Source of the DNA: Alphaproteobacteria bacterium
GTDB taxonomy: Bacteria > Pseudomonadota > Alphaproteobacteria > UBA8366
DNA length: 32,314 nucleotides
Direction of reading: 5' to 3'
NCBI GenBank assembly: GCA_030743445.1
Contig: JASLSL010000277.1
Coordinates: 1 to 32,314 of the forward strand
Part shown: piece after piece, positions 8,656-16,811 of the stretch
Numbering within the stretch: the stretch's first letter is position 1
How the letters are laid out: each line of letters begins with the position of its first letter
Notes under the pieces: model-generated
The model's database searches: none
The model's input: only the letters and a program-made list of their open reading frames with translations
What the model was told of the DNA's origin: nothing
Position numbers and translations under genes: made by a program

Positions 8656-9231
8656 CTAATCCGTCCTTGGCCCGGAACCCGCATCGTCAACGTCCTGATC
8701 CAGCCGCAGCTGGTCCCGGCTACGCTCGATCGCCTGCGCCGCCTCGTCGACAAGTTGGAAGCCGTGCTGGCGGCCACTCAAGATGCGGTACGCAACTTGC
8801 GCGAGCCGCAGGAATAGAAGTCCGAACCCGACCGGCAAAATGAGAAAGGGAACCCATTGAGGTATGGGAAGATCCTCGGACTCGATGTCGAGAACGTAGG
8901 TCGACTCGACCAAATGCCAGCTGCCGGCGAACACGATCGCGCCGTAGCACATGCAGAACACGGCGGCGGCGATGCCGACGACGCGCTGTGCGGTGGGCGA
9001 CATTTTTTTGACGAACGCGTCGACGCCGATATGCGCGCCAACCTTCACGCCATAGGACATGCCGAACAGCACGAGCCAGGCAAACAGATACTGGGTCAGC
9101 TCGAGCGCCCACACCGCGCCGGTGTTAAACACGTAACGCGCGACGACCTGGGAAAAGGTCACGACTGTCATAGCGGCAAGGAGGAGGGCGATAGCGCCCT
9201 CCTCCAGCCGATTTATGATACGTCCGAACAC
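8656..9231 (-). CDS. dctQ: TRAP transporter small permease DctQ
   Basis: 191-residue four-helix membrane protein that connects the binding protein with DctM. Typical features are the FSQVVARYVFNTGAVW segment after the first helix, ELTQYLFAWLVLFGMSYGVKVGAHIGVD in the second helix and loop, and two further hydrophobic helices ending near residue 150; the last ~40 residues are polar. The start is a GTG at 9231 (MFGRIINRLEE), the only position that gives the usual short cytoplasmic N-terminus; no ATG in this frame precedes the first helix. It begins 46 bp after dctP ends, and dctM follows after 7 bp, so the three genes form one operon in the order P-Q-M. Confidence 0.9.
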   Translation of the reverse strand: MFGRIINRLEEGAIALLLAAMTVVTFSQVVARYVFNTGAVWALELTQYLFAWLVLFGMSYGVKVGAHIGVDAFVKKMSPTAQRVVGIAAAVFCMCYGAIVFAGSWHLVESTYVLDIESEDLPIPQWVPFLILPVGFGLLFLRLAQVAYRILSGRQHGFQLVDEAAQAIERSRDQLRLDQDVDDAGSGPRTD

Positions 9232-9277
9232 GGCTCGACCGATCTCATCCGTTTTCGGACGCCTAGTGGCGGCTCGC

Positions 9278-10267
9278 TCAACTCACTTTGTTGGCCGCCA
9301 GGGCCGCATCGATCACATCCTTGCCGATCTGGCGTTCGAACTTCTGCCACACCGGCTGCATTACCCGGCGCCAGGCCGCAAGCTCGTCCTTGGATAGGGT
9401 GAGAACCTGCGTCACGCCGGACTCGATGATCTTCCTGCGATCGTTGTCCGCTTTCTGGCGAGCGGTTCCGTTCGCGACGGCGGTCGCCTCTACCAGGATC
9501 TGCTCGAGCTCGGTGCGAATGTCGCCCGGAAGCCCGTCCCAGAATTTGGCGTTGGTGACCACGAGGTAGTCGATCAAGCCATGGTTGGATTCGGAGAAGT
9601 ACTTCTGAACCTCGAAGAACTTCTTCGAGTAGATATTCGACCAGGTGTTCTCCTGGCCATCGACGACGCCGGTCTGCAGGGCGTTGTAGACCTCCGAGAA
9701 CGCCATCTTCTGCGGATTCGCCTTGAGAGCACGGAATTGGGCCTCGAGCACGTCCGACTGCTGAATTCGGAACTTCAGTCCCTTAGCGTCGGTCGGCATG
9801 CGCAGCGGCTTGTTGGCCGATATCTGTTTCATGCCGTTGTGCCAATAGGCGAGACCTTTGTAGCCCTTGCTCTTCATGGAATCGAGCAGTGCCTTGCCTG
9901 TCGAACTGTTCTGGAACCGGTCGACCGCGTCGATGTCATCGAACAAGAACGGCAGGTCGAAGACCTGGAGCTTCCTGGTGAACTTGTTGAACTTCGACAG
10001 CGACGGGGCGGCCATTTGAATGTCGCCCAACAGCAAGGCTTGCATCACCTTCTTGTCGTCGAACAGTTGCGAGTTGGGATAGACCTCGACGACGACTTTG
10101 CCGGCCAAACGCTTTTCGACAAGCCGTTTGAATGCGAGAGCCCCCTTGCCCTTCGGCGTGTTCTCCGCAACGACGTGGGAGAACTTGATCTTGATCGGGT
10201 CGGCGTTCGCCACCGGCGCCGAGAAGATCAAGGCGACGAGCGCCAAGCCAATCGCTAGATTGCGCAT
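9278..10267 (-). CDS. dctP: TRAP transporter substrate-binding protein DctP, C4-dicarboxylate type
   Basis: 329-residue periplasmic solute receptor. A signal peptide (residues 1-22, ending ANA) precedes the mature domain beginning DPIKIKFSHVV. The DctP signature is clear: KGLKFRIQQSDV with Arg167, the residue that in this family binds the substrate carboxylate, followed by NPQKMAFSEVYNALQTG and VDGQENTWSNIY. These features resemble C4-dicarboxylate receptors (succinate, malate, fumarate), although related acids are possible. The ATG at 10267 has a perfect AGGAGG nine bases upstream, the strongest ribosome-binding site of the operon, in keeping with the high demand for receptor. dctQ and dctM follow. 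No regulator gene (DctS/DctR or GntR type) lies adjacent. Confidence 0.94.
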   Translation of the reverse strand: MRNLAIGLALVALIFSAPVANADPIKIKFSHVVAENTPKGKGALAFKRLVEKRLAGKVVVEVYPNSQLFDDKKVMQALLLGDIQMAAPSLSKFNKFTRKLQVFDLPFLFDDIDAVDRFQNSSTGKALLDSMKSKGYKGLAYWHNGMKQISANKPLRMPTDAKGLKFRIQQSDVLEAQFRALKANPQKMAFSEVYNALQTGVVDGQENTWSNIYSKKFFEVQKYFSESNHGLIDYLVVTNAKFWDGLPGDIRTELEQILVEATAVANGTARQKADNDRRKIIESGVTQVLTLSKDELAAWRRVMQPVWQKFERQIGKDVIDAALAANKVS

Positions 10268-10402
10268 GTCATAAATCCTCCTCGGTATTTTGGAATTGGA
10301 CCCAGCCATAAGACAGATTCGGCGAACTGCCAATGATCTGGGTCAAATCGGGGAGCCGGGAGCGCGGGTCACCGGGATTTTGGCGCTCAGTCGGGGTCCA
10401 AT

Positions 10403-10453
10403 CTCCGCCGCGACGGCGAGACCAAACGGGTCATAGCGACGTTGCGGAAGTAG
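10403..10453 (+). pseudogene. Remnant: duplicated 3' tail of the HtrA/PDZ-like gene
   Basis: Positions 10404-10453 align without gaps to 7156-7205, the end of the HtrA-like gene, with 42 of 50 bases identical, in the same orientation. Translated in the matching frame it reads LRRDGETKRVIATLRK followed by TAG, against FRRSGETKRVTVTLRK and TAA, so 12 of 16 residues and the stop position are kept. Similarity stops abruptly upstream of 10403. It is either the remains of a second, truncated PDZ-protease copy or the displaced end of the original gene after the TRAP operon entered between the two copies. Confidence 0.7.
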
Positions 10454-10464
10454 GCGCTAGCGCG

Positions 10465-10601
10465 CCCCCTCACCCTCCCACCGCTCCGCGGCGGGACCCT
10501 CCCTCTCCCTCGGATGGGGAGAGCGTAAGCGGCTTCGCCGCTTGGTAGGCTCGGCCAGAAGCCCCTCTCCCCTGGCGGGAGAGGGGTTTGGGGTGAGGGG
10601 G
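10465..10601. repeat. MITE-like palindromic element, copy 1
   Basis: A 137-bp element bounded by perfect 11-bp inverted repeats, CCCCCTCACCC at 10465-10475 and GGGTGAGGGGG at 10591-10601. Inside are further hairpins: AAGCGGC/GCCGCTT at 10527-10543 and a 10-bp stem CCCCTCTCCC/GGGAGAGGGG at 10562-10586. The layout matches copies at 18653-18816 (reverse orientation) and 21412-21553 (same orientation). No transposase and no obvious target-site duplication are visible. Confidence 0.85.
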
Positions 10602-10629
10602 GATTAACGACAATTCGGTGAGCGCGAAC

Positions 10630-11418
10630 TCACCGCGCCTTGGTCGTCGCGAAGCCGAGGTGCAGGCCGGAGTCGACGATCAGGGTTTCGCCGGTGATCC
10701 ATTCGGCCCCCTTGACGAACCAGACCACGGATTCGGCGATGTCTTCCGGCGTGTTGGCGCGCCGGAGCGGCATATTCGTCTCGACCTCTTTGACGCGGGC
10801 TTGGTATTCCGCATCGCCGCCCATGCCGGCGACCTGCCAACGGGTGCCGATGAAGCCGGGACAGATCGCGTTGACCCGGATTTCCGGCGCCAGGGCCCGG
10901 GCGAGCGACAGGGTCATGGTATTGACCGCCCCCTTCGAGCCGGCGTAGGCGACCGAGCTGCCGATCCCGGTGACGCCCGAGATCGACGAGATATTGACGA
11001 TCGAGCCCCTGCCCGCCGCCTTCATGTGCGGGGTCACCGCGCGGATCATCTGGTAGAGGCCGAAGACGTTGACCCGGAAGATGCGCTCGAAGTCCTCCGG
11101 CGTCAGGCCTTCCAGGTCGTCGTGGTCGACGTATTTGGTCGTCCCGGCGTTGTTGACGAGAGCATCGACCCGGCCCCATTTCTCAATCGTCTCGGCGACG
11201 AGGCGGCGACACTCGCCGTCATCCCCGACGTCGGCCTGGACCAGCAGGGTCTCGACCCCTGAACCCTCGCAGGCCGCCTGGGTTTCCTTGGCCTCGGCCG
11301 CGCTCTGCGAGTAGTTGACGACGACTTTGCAGCCCTTGGCGGCGAGCAGCCGCGCGGTCGCGGCGCCGAGCCCGGTCGCCGAGCCGGTGACGATTGCGAC
11401 GTGTCCCTTGATGTCCAT
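10630..11418 (-). CDS. SDR family oxidoreductase (FabG-like)
   Basis: 262-residue classical short-chain dehydrogenase/reductase. The nucleotide-binding TGSATGLG motif is at residues 11-18, NNAG at 89-92, and the catalytic tetrad is complete: Asn117, Ser145, Tyr158 and Lys162 (YAGSK). ICPGFIGT and the C-terminal GETLIVDSG complete the family pattern. Asn35 after the second strand (VVVNYS) is of the kind found in NADP-preferring FabG-like enzymes, a weak hint. The ATG at 11418 has GGGAGGGAG upstream. It starts 16 bp after the TPR gene, so both are probably co-transcribed. The substrate is unknown; a true fabG role is unlikely because the gene is not in a fatty-acid cluster. Confidence 0.9.
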   Translation of the reverse strand: MDIKGHVAIVTGSATGLGAATARLLAAKGCKVVVNYSQSAAEAKETQAACEGSGVETLLVQADVGDDGECRRLVAETIEKWGRVDALVNNAGTTKYVDHDDLEGLTPEDFERIFRVNVFGLYQMIRAVTPHMKAAGRGSIVNISSISGVTGIGSSVAYAGSKGAVNTMTLSLARALAPEIRVNAICPGFIGTRWQVAGMGGDAEYQARVKEVETNMPLRRANTPEDIAESVVWFVKGAEWITGETLIVDSGLHLGFATTKAR

Positions 11419-11434
11419 GATCTCCCTCCCCGTT

Positions 11435-12820
11435 TCAGGCGGCTAGCGCTTCCGCGGCCCTGGCGCGCGCCGCGGCGGCACCCTCGCCATCGCCCACACC
11501 GTCGAGCACGTCGGCATACCAGCGCCAGTTGGTCGAGCTGCCGGGCCGGCGTTCGACCCGCTCCGACATCAGCGCCCGGGCGAGGTCGAACCGTCCGTCC
11601 CGGACCGCCGCATAGGCCAGCATTTGAGCGAACAGGTCGCGTTGCGCGTGGCTGCCGCCGATGCGGAAGACCTGGTAGCGGACCGGCGCCATGAGCTCGA
11701 CGACCTTGCCGTACTCGCCGTTGCGGAAGGCGACCATCGCCCGGCAGAGCGGCAAGCCGACCTGCTTGAAGATCAGCCCTTCGGTGGTGTCGGCCTCGGC
11801 CGCCGCCGCCATCGATTTCAGCGACTGCTCGACATCGGCCGGCCGGCCGGCGCCGGCCATCGCCATGATGTAGTGGGCGTCGTGGAAACTGAACATGTGG
11901 TCGTCCATATGCCGGGCGCAGACCTCGCCGAGCTCGGCCCAACGGTCGCCGATATCGACGCCGCGCATCTCGAGCCGCGCCAGCATCGCCGCCGCGTTGG
12001 CAAGGTCGATGTGATCGTCGGTCGACTCGGCCCTGATCTCGGTGTCGTATAGCTCGAGCACCTTGTCGAAATTCTCGGTCTCCAAATAGTAGAGTCCGAG
12101 ATGCCACCAGGTGTGGAAGCGGAAATTGTTGACCGGTCCCCAATTGCCCGACAGCCCTTCGAGCCATTCGATCCCGTCCCGGTGGCGGCCCTGCATCTCC
12201 ATCACATGGGCCACCGCGTGGGTTGCCCAGGCGTCTTCGGCGTTGATCTCGACCGCGTGCTTGCCCGCCACCTCGGCCGGCGCGTAGTTGCCCGACTCCT
12301 CGAGGCCGAAGGATTTGAGCCCCAGGACGAAGCCGAACCCCGGCACCGTCTCGTCCCAGGCATGCATGACCCGCAACACCGAATCCCGCAGGTTCTGGCT
12401 GTCGCCGAGGTAGAAATGCAGGAAATGGGCAAGCCTGAGCGCCAGCACGTCGCGCGGATTGTCCAACAGGATCTGCTCCCAAATCTCCAGCGTGCGGCGC
12501 AGCTGGCCCGCCCGCCACGCCTTCAGCGCTTCGAGATGGAGCTTCTCGCGCGCCGTCCCCCCGTGCTTCCCGATCGCGGCCTCGGCGCCGGCGATTGCCT
12601 GGTCGATCTTGCCCTCGAACGCCCTGAAGGAAAATAGTTGCAGGAAATTGCCGCGGGTCAGGCTCGCCATCGGCATTTCCGGATCGGCCTCGAACGCCTC
12701 GCCCAACAGGTCGCCGGTCTCCAACCGCAACCCGAGATAGGACATCCATGTCCGCTCCAACGCCTCGACCGCCTCGGCGCTGGCGGCGGTCACCTCGTGT
12801 CCCCATTGGTCGGTGTGCAT
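11435..12820 (-). CDS. TTC38-like tetratricopeptide repeat protein
   Basis: 461-residue soluble protein without signal peptide or membrane segments. It is built of helical TPR-type repeats and resembles tetratricopeptide repeat protein 38 (TTC38), a family found in animals and in some proteobacteria. Characteristic stretches are FLHFYLGDSQNLRDS and HVMEMQGRHRDGIEWL in the middle, and the FRFHTWWHLGLYYLE motif near residues 235-250. The biochemical role of the family is not known to me. The ATG at 12820 is the natural start. It lies 83 bp after the broken AsmA gene and 16 bp before the SDR, so a TPR-SDR pair may act on a common process. The TTC38 assignment rests on remembered motifs and is moderately secure. 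Confidence 0.82.
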   Translation of the reverse strand: MHTDQWGHEVTAASAEAVEALERTWMSYLGLRLETGDLLGEAFEADPEMPMASLTRGNFLQLFSFRAFEGKIDQAIAGAEAAIGKHGGTAREKLHLEALKAWRAGQLRRTLEIWEQILLDNPRDVLALRLAHFLHFYLGDSQNLRDSVLRVMHAWDETVPGFGFVLGLKSFGLEESGNYAPAEVAGKHAVEINAEDAWATHAVAHVMEMQGRHRDGIEWLEGLSGNWGPVNNFRFHTWWHLGLYYLETENFDKVLELYDTEIRAESTDDHIDLANAAAMLARLEMRGVDIGDRWAELGEVCARHMDDHMFSFHDAHYIMAMAGAGRPADVEQSLKSMAAAAEADTTEGLIFKQVGLPLCRAMVAFRNGEYGKVVELMAPVRYQVFRIGGSHAQRDLFAQMLAYAAVRDGRFDLARALMSERVERRPGSSTNWRWYADVLDGVGDGEGAAAARARAAEALAA

Positions 12821-12903
12821 CAGAGACTCCCTGAATATCTTATTCGGCTTGCCCCGACGCTAGCGCACCACCCCGCCGGGCGGCAAGGCGGAGCCGGCGC
12901 AGG

Positions 12904-15147
12904 TTAATTCCCGAACAGTTTTTTCAGCGGGCTGAGCAGGCTCGGCGCCTTTTCCTCGGCCGGTTTTTGCTCGGTCGAGGTCGCCGGCTGTTTCTGTTGG
13001 GTGCCCGGCAGGCTCGGCAGCACCTTCAGCACCTTGTCGATCACCGAACTGCCCGCACTTCCGGCGGTGCCGGTAATCGTCGAGAGGCCAGGAATCTTGA
13101 TCCCCATGCCCTTGCCCATGGTCACCAGGTTATCGGGCAAATTGGCGATCCGGCTCGGGTCGGTCGAGGCGTTGAGCAGCACCGACTTCCAATCGACGCC
13201 GTAGGACGGATCGTCCCACAAGCCGGTGATTTTGACCGGAATCGGCAGCCCCACGAACCCGCTGCCGCCGCCCTGGCCCTTCAGCGAGGCGACGATCTTG
13301 GCCTCGACCGTGTAGTCGACGGTGCGCGGCGGCATCGGCACCTTGCCGGCGCCCGCCAGGCGCACCAGCGGCGCCTGCATCTTGAAGTCGCGGTTGTCGA
13401 CCACGCCGTCGGCGATGGTGAAACTGCCCGAAAGCTCCGCGAAGTCGGTTTTCTCAGCGCTCGAATCGCCGAAGCCGAAGCTGCCGGCGTTGCGCAGGGT
13501 CTTGGCGATGTTGATGCCGTGGATCGCGCCGTCCTTGAACGAGAAACCGCCCTTGCCGTTCAGCGCCGAGACCAACTGCTTCACGTTGGCGCCCTTGGTC
13601 CGCCCGCTCGCCTGAAGCGCGGTGGCGCCGCTCAGCCGGTCGGTGCCGGCGAAGGTCTTCAGGATCGGCCGCGCCTGGACCCCGGCGACGTTGAGCTGGT
13701 AGTCGATCGCCGCCGAAGCGGCCGAGCCGTCGATCGTGGCGTTGAAGTCGATGGTGCCTTTGGCGAGTTGCAGCTTCGCGACCGCGGCCTTCAAGACACC
13801 CTTCGCCAGGGTCAATGTCGCCGTGCCACCTTCGATATCGAGATCGCCATAGCGTACCCGGCCGATCTTCACCTTGGCCTGCCCCTCTGCCGTGTGCAGG
13901 CCCGAGAGGTCGATCGGGTCCTCGCTCCACCCTGCTGGCTTCGAGCCTTTCGCCGATTTCTTCTTCGCGGTTTTTTTCTTGTCCTTCTGCTCCGGCAGAT
14001 AGGCGTTGAGATCGGCCTCGATGATCTCGACATTGGCGTCGAAGCGCTTGACCGCCGCCGATCCGTCGACGCTCGCCGTCATCGTCGCCTTCAGCGCCTT
14101 GCCGTCGATCGTGGCCTGCTCGAGCGAGGCCTTGGGACCGTCGGCCGCGAGCGTGGCGCTGACCTTGAGCGGTCCCGGGTCGGGTTGGTCCTTCGGCAGC
14201 GGCGAGCCGACCCACGCCAGCAGCCCGCCGACCGAGGGCACGTCGAGCCCGAACTTGCCGGCCAAGCCCGGCACCGGTTGGGCCTGCACCGTTCCCGTGT
14301 AGTTCAGCTTCAGCCGCTTGGAGTCGACCGCCAGCTCGGCCTTGAACTTCTTGCCCGAGAGCACCTTGGGCAGCGGGTCGAGCTTGGCCGAGATCGCGAC
14401 CGGCTCCTTGTTGTAGACGAGATTCGCCGCAACGCTCGGGCTCGCGTCGACGCCCGGCAGGTCGACCGCGAGATCGAGCTTGGTCAACGTCCCCGGCGCG
14501 GCCCTCACGTCGATCCCGCCGAGCGACAATTTGGCGCTGGCGACCAGGCCTTGCACCAGGGCGCGCGGGTTCCTTCCCTGGCCCTTGGCCGAGAGGCTCG
14601 CGGTCGCGATGCCGGCGACCTTAGCCTCGCCGCCCTGGGCGGCACGGGCGAGCGCCCCGACATCGACCTTCGCGACGTCGAACTCGGCGTCGATGCCGAG
14701 CGCCGAGCCCGAGCCGTCCGCCTTCACCTTGCCGCTGACGTTGCCGCCATAGAGCCGAAGCTCCTGCAGGGCGGCGTTCAGCACCCCGCCCTTGAGGGTC
14801 GCGGCGAAGCCGATCCGGCCGAGCCTGAAGCCTCGCGCCTTCACGCCGCCGATCGATATTTTGATGTCCGCCTCGGTCCCCTTGAGCCCCGAGAGGTCGA
14901 AGGGCTCGTCGGGGATCGCCGCCATCGGATCGCCCGCGTGCCTTTTCGTCCGCGCCCGTCTGGCCATCGCCGTATCGGCCGGCGGCGGCAGATAGCGGTC
15001 GAGGTCGAGCAAACCGGCCTCGAGGTTGAAGGTCGCGCGCTTGACCTTGCCCGAGCCGTCGAGGCCGCCGGTCGCCTTGACCGACAGCGCCGCCCCCTTG
15101 ATCGTCGCCTGCTCGATCGTCATCTTCGCGCCTTCGCCCTTGAACAC
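12904..15147 (-). CDS. AsmA family protein, C-terminal fragment
   Basis: Open frame of 747 residues if translation restarts at the GTG at 15147, or 739 from the ATG at 15123; neither has a convincing ribosome-binding site, which supports the view that it is the rest of one gene. It contains repeated AsmA-type blocks (SVKATGG..., TMTASVDGS...) and the conserved C-terminal AsmA region with GLNG/ALNGKGGFSFKDGAIHGINI and LAGAGKVPMPPRTVDYTVEAK. Without the anchor encoded upstream it would have no export signal. The C-terminal 60 residues are rich in Pro, Glu and Lys before ending LLSPLKKLFGN. Confidence 0.7.
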   Translation of the reverse strand: MFKGEGAKMTIEQATIKGAALSVKATGGLDGSGKVKRATFNLEAGLLDLDRYLPPPADTAMARRARTKRHAGDPMAAIPDEPFDLSGLKGTEADIKISIGGVKARGFRLGRIGFAATLKGGVLNAALQELRLYGGNVSGKVKADGSGSALGIDAEFDVAKVDVGALARAAQGGEAKVAGIATASLSAKGQGRNPRALVQGLVASAKLSLGGIDVRAAPGTLTKLDLAVDLPGVDASPSVAANLVYNKEPVAISAKLDPLPKVLSGKKFKAELAVDSKRLKLNYTGTVQAQPVPGLAGKFGLDVPSVGGLLAWVGSPLPKDQPDPGPLKVSATLAADGPKASLEQATIDGKALKATMTASVDGSAAVKRFDANVEIIEADLNAYLPEQKDKKKTAKKKSAKGSKPAGWSEDPIDLSGLHTAEGQAKVKIGRVRYGDLDIEGGTATLTLAKGVLKAAVAKLQLAKGTIDFNATIDGSAASAAIDYQLNVAGVQARPILKTFAGTDRLSGATALQASGRTKGANVKQLVSALNGKGGFSFKDGAIHGINIAKTLRNAGSFGFGDSSAEKTDFAELSGSFTIADGVVDNRDFKMQAPLVRLAGAGKVPMPPRTVDYTVEAKIVASLKGQGGGSGFVGLPIPVKITGLWDDPSYGVDWKSVLLNASTDPSRIANLPDNLVTMGKGMGIKIPGLSTITGTAGSAGSSVIDKVLKVLPSLPGTQQKQPATSTEQKPAEEKAPSLLSPLKKLFGN

Positions 15148-15204
15148 CGCATGGACGTTGAACGGTCCGGGGTCCCTCTGGCCCTTGCCGAGCGGCCGCC
15201 CGAG

Positions 15205-16008
15205 CTACGCCGCCATCCTACCGACCGAGGGGATCGAGAGATCGAAGGTGCCGTCGAGCGCCGGAATCGGCTTTTGCCTGACACCACCGGCGTAGCTCAG
15301 CTTGATGTGCGTCGCCTGGATCGCGGTATCGAGCGCGGCGCGGTTGCCGCCGAGCAACCCGCCGGGCGAGTTCAGCGAGACCTTCAGCACGACCGGATCG
15401 CCGTTCAGGGTCAGGCTGCCGGTCAAGGTGAACGGGGCCGAAAGTTCCGCCAATGCCGCCTTCACGTTGATCGCCTTAGCGACCACCTTCTGGCCGGTCC
15501 GCGCGTCGGTGTAAGTGACCAGCCCGTCCTCGAGCCGCACGTCGCCGAGCTTGAGACCCGAGATCGGCGGGCCACCGTCCTCTGTTTTCGCCGCCGCCTT
15601 CGCTTTCGCCGGCGCCGCCGCGCCCCGGAACGCCCAGTTGGGCCGCCCGGACTTGTCGACCGAAAGGTGGACGACCGGCTTGCTGATCACCAGCTCCTCG
15701 ACGATCGCCGCACCCGAAATTAGCGGAAACAGGCCGATTCGGCCGCGCGCGGCGGCGAGCGTGAACATTTCCGCCTCGGCCGCGCCCGGCGCGTTCGAGA
15801 GCTTTATGTCGCTTACCCGGAAGGAAATCTCGGGCAGGATCGAAACCTCTATATCGCCGCCGATCACCAGGTCGCGGCCGGTCGCATCCTTTACCGCTTG
15901 GGCGATATCCGGCTTGTAGTTGTTCCAGTCGATGAGCGACGGGACGATCACGACCGCGGCGGCAAGCACCACGATCACGGCGATTACGCCAATGACGATT
16001 TTTTTCAT
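15205..16008 (-). CDS. AsmA family protein, N-terminal fragment
   Basis: 267 residues before the amber codon. A single membrane anchor (residues 2-27, MKKIVIGVIAVIVVLAAAVV) is followed by the AsmA N-terminal pattern with WNNYKPDIAQAVKDATGRDL, then SFRVSDIKLSNAPGAAEAEM and the PNWAFRG segment typical of the family. On its own it would give a membrane-anchored, truncated periplasmic fragment of about a quarter of the full length, probably without full function. The upstream TTG-type extension to 16035 adds nine polar residues and is less likely than the ATG at 16008. hpt ends on its 5' side, 149 bp away (16009-16157). Confidence 0.75.
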   Translation of the reverse strand: MKKIVIGVIAVIVVLAAAVVIVPSLIDWNNYKPDIAQAVKDATGRDLVIGGDIEVSILPEISFRVSDIKLSNAPGAAEAEMFTLAAARGRIGLFPLISGAAIVEELVISKPVVHLSVDKSGRPNWAFRGAAAPAKAKAAAKTEDGGPPISGLKLGDVRLEDGLVTYTDARTGQKVVAKAINVKAALAELSAPFTLTGSLTLNGDPVVLKVSLNSPGGLLGGNRAALDTAIQATHIKLSYAGGVRQKPIPALDGTFDLSIPSVGRMAA

Positions 16009-16157
16009 CGGATACGGCTCCCTGTGCCGGGACATCCGGGACTTGTAAGGCCACCCGGTTCGATTTCGAGGATTTGGCCAAGTTTAGACTATCCCGGCCG
16101 ACGCGGAAGGGAATTCGGTATCGCGGGCACCCCGATGCGAGAACACCGGCCGGCCGG

Positions 16158-16679
16158 TCAGTCCACGGCGCCGATATAGGGCAAGTGGCGGTAGTCTTCG
16201 GCGTAGTCGATGCCGTAGCCGACGACGAATACGTCGTTCACCGTGAAGCCCACGAAGTCGACCGTGAAATCGATCTCCCGCCGGCTCGGCTTGTCGACCA
16301 AGGCGCAGGACCAGATCGGCCTGGCCCCGGCATCGACCAGCAGGTTCCGGGCGTAGTCGAGTGAGCGCCCGGTGTCGGCGATGTCGTCGACCAGAAGGAC
16401 CGCGCGTCCGCCGACACCCGCGGGCACGTCGCCGATCAGGGCGATGTCGCCCGCGCTTTCCCGCCCGTGGCCGTAGCTGCTGAGCCGGACGAACTCGACC
16501 GAGGGCGTCTGTCCGGTCCGGTCCAGGGCCCGGATCAGATCGGCCATGAACACGAAGCTGCCCTTCAAGACGCCGACCAGCATGAGATCGGGCGGAAGCG
16601 CACCGGCGATCTCGCCCGCAAGCTCCTCCACGCGTTGCGCGATCTCCGCCTCGTCGAAGAGTTTGGTAACGGTTGCCAT
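16158..16679 (-). CDS. hpt: Hypoxanthine phosphoribosyltransferase
   Basis: 173-residue cytoplasmic purine-salvage enzyme that converts hypoxanthine (often also guanine) and PRPP to IMP (or GMP). The first loop (GVLKGSFVFMADLIR, residues 36-50), the flexible-loop segment SSYGHGRESAGDI (67-79), the PRPP-binding motif VLLVDDIADTGRSL (94-107, with Asp-Asp in place of the usual Glu-Asp) and the C-terminal GYGIDYAEDYRHLPYIG are all present. I chose the ATG at 16679; a TTG at 16697 would add six residues. It diverges from the adenine deaminase gene across 132 bp (16680-16811), and the two together make an adenine-to-IMP route. Confidence 0.94.
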   Translation of the reverse strand: MATVTKLFDEAEIAQRVEELAGEIAGALPPDLMLVGVLKGSFVFMADLIRALDRTGQTPSVEFVRLSSYGHGRESAGDIALIGDVPAGVGGRAVLLVDDIADTGRSLDYARNLLVDAGARPIWSCALVDKPSRREIDFTVDFVGFTVNDVFVVGYGIDYAEDYRHLPYIGAVD

Positions 16680-16811
16680 GATGTTGTCGCCATCCAACCG
16701 GTCGATGCCGGCATATTAGCCCCGGGAACGGGCAAGCAGACTGATCTGTATCATAGCCAATCCGCCCCAAAGCGGCAGATCATAGCGCCGACGCAACAGG
16801 AAATCCGCGCC

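Larger units (their letters stand above)
10268..10629. other. 362-bp intergenic region: dctP leader, gene remnant and palindromic repeat
   Basis: This gap lies between the dctP start and the 3' end of the SDR gene. From the dctP side it holds the AGGAGG ribosome-binding site (revealed on the minus strand within 10270-10285), about 120 bp that should contain the TRAP promoter but show no clear -35/-10 pair or operator, then the tail-like remnant at 10403-10453, then the palindromic element at 10465-10601. An open frame at 10333-10548 (+) has no family resemblance and crosses the repeat, so I do not treat it as a gene. Confidence 0.7.
12904..16008 (-). pseudogene. AsmA family protein gene interrupted by an in-frame amber codon
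   Basis: The frame from ATG 16008 (with AGGGAG nine bases upstream) to the TAA at 12904 is continuous except for one TAG at 15205-15207, codon 268 of 1034. AsmA-family proteins are inner-membrane-anchored, mostly periplasmic bridge-like proteins linked to outer-membrane lipid homeostasis. The repeated block containing PSVGGLLAWVGSPL in the second half aligns with PSVGRMAA-stop-LGRPL around the TAG, so the stop replaces a tryptophan (TGG to TAG). Both sides of the stop keep good family sequence, so the change is recent, suppressed, or a sequencing error. No frameshift is involved. The two pieces are listed separately below. Confidence 0.8.

Noticed and set aside
10333..10548. Open frame (+) of 71 codons between dctP and the SDR gene
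   Set aside because: It runs through a palindromic repeat, has no ribosome-binding site and resembles no family; it is in a different frame from the protease-tail remnant.
12967..15723. Long open frame on the plus strand across the AsmA gene (918 codons)
   Set aside because: It is the antisense shadow of AsmA, with Arg/Asp/Leu-rich low-complexity translation and no recognisable domain.
16145..16158. Palindrome ACCGGCCGGCCGGT at the hpt 3' end
   Set aside because: Simple GC-rich tandem of CCGG that overlaps the hpt stop codon; expected by chance in this composition and without terminator features.
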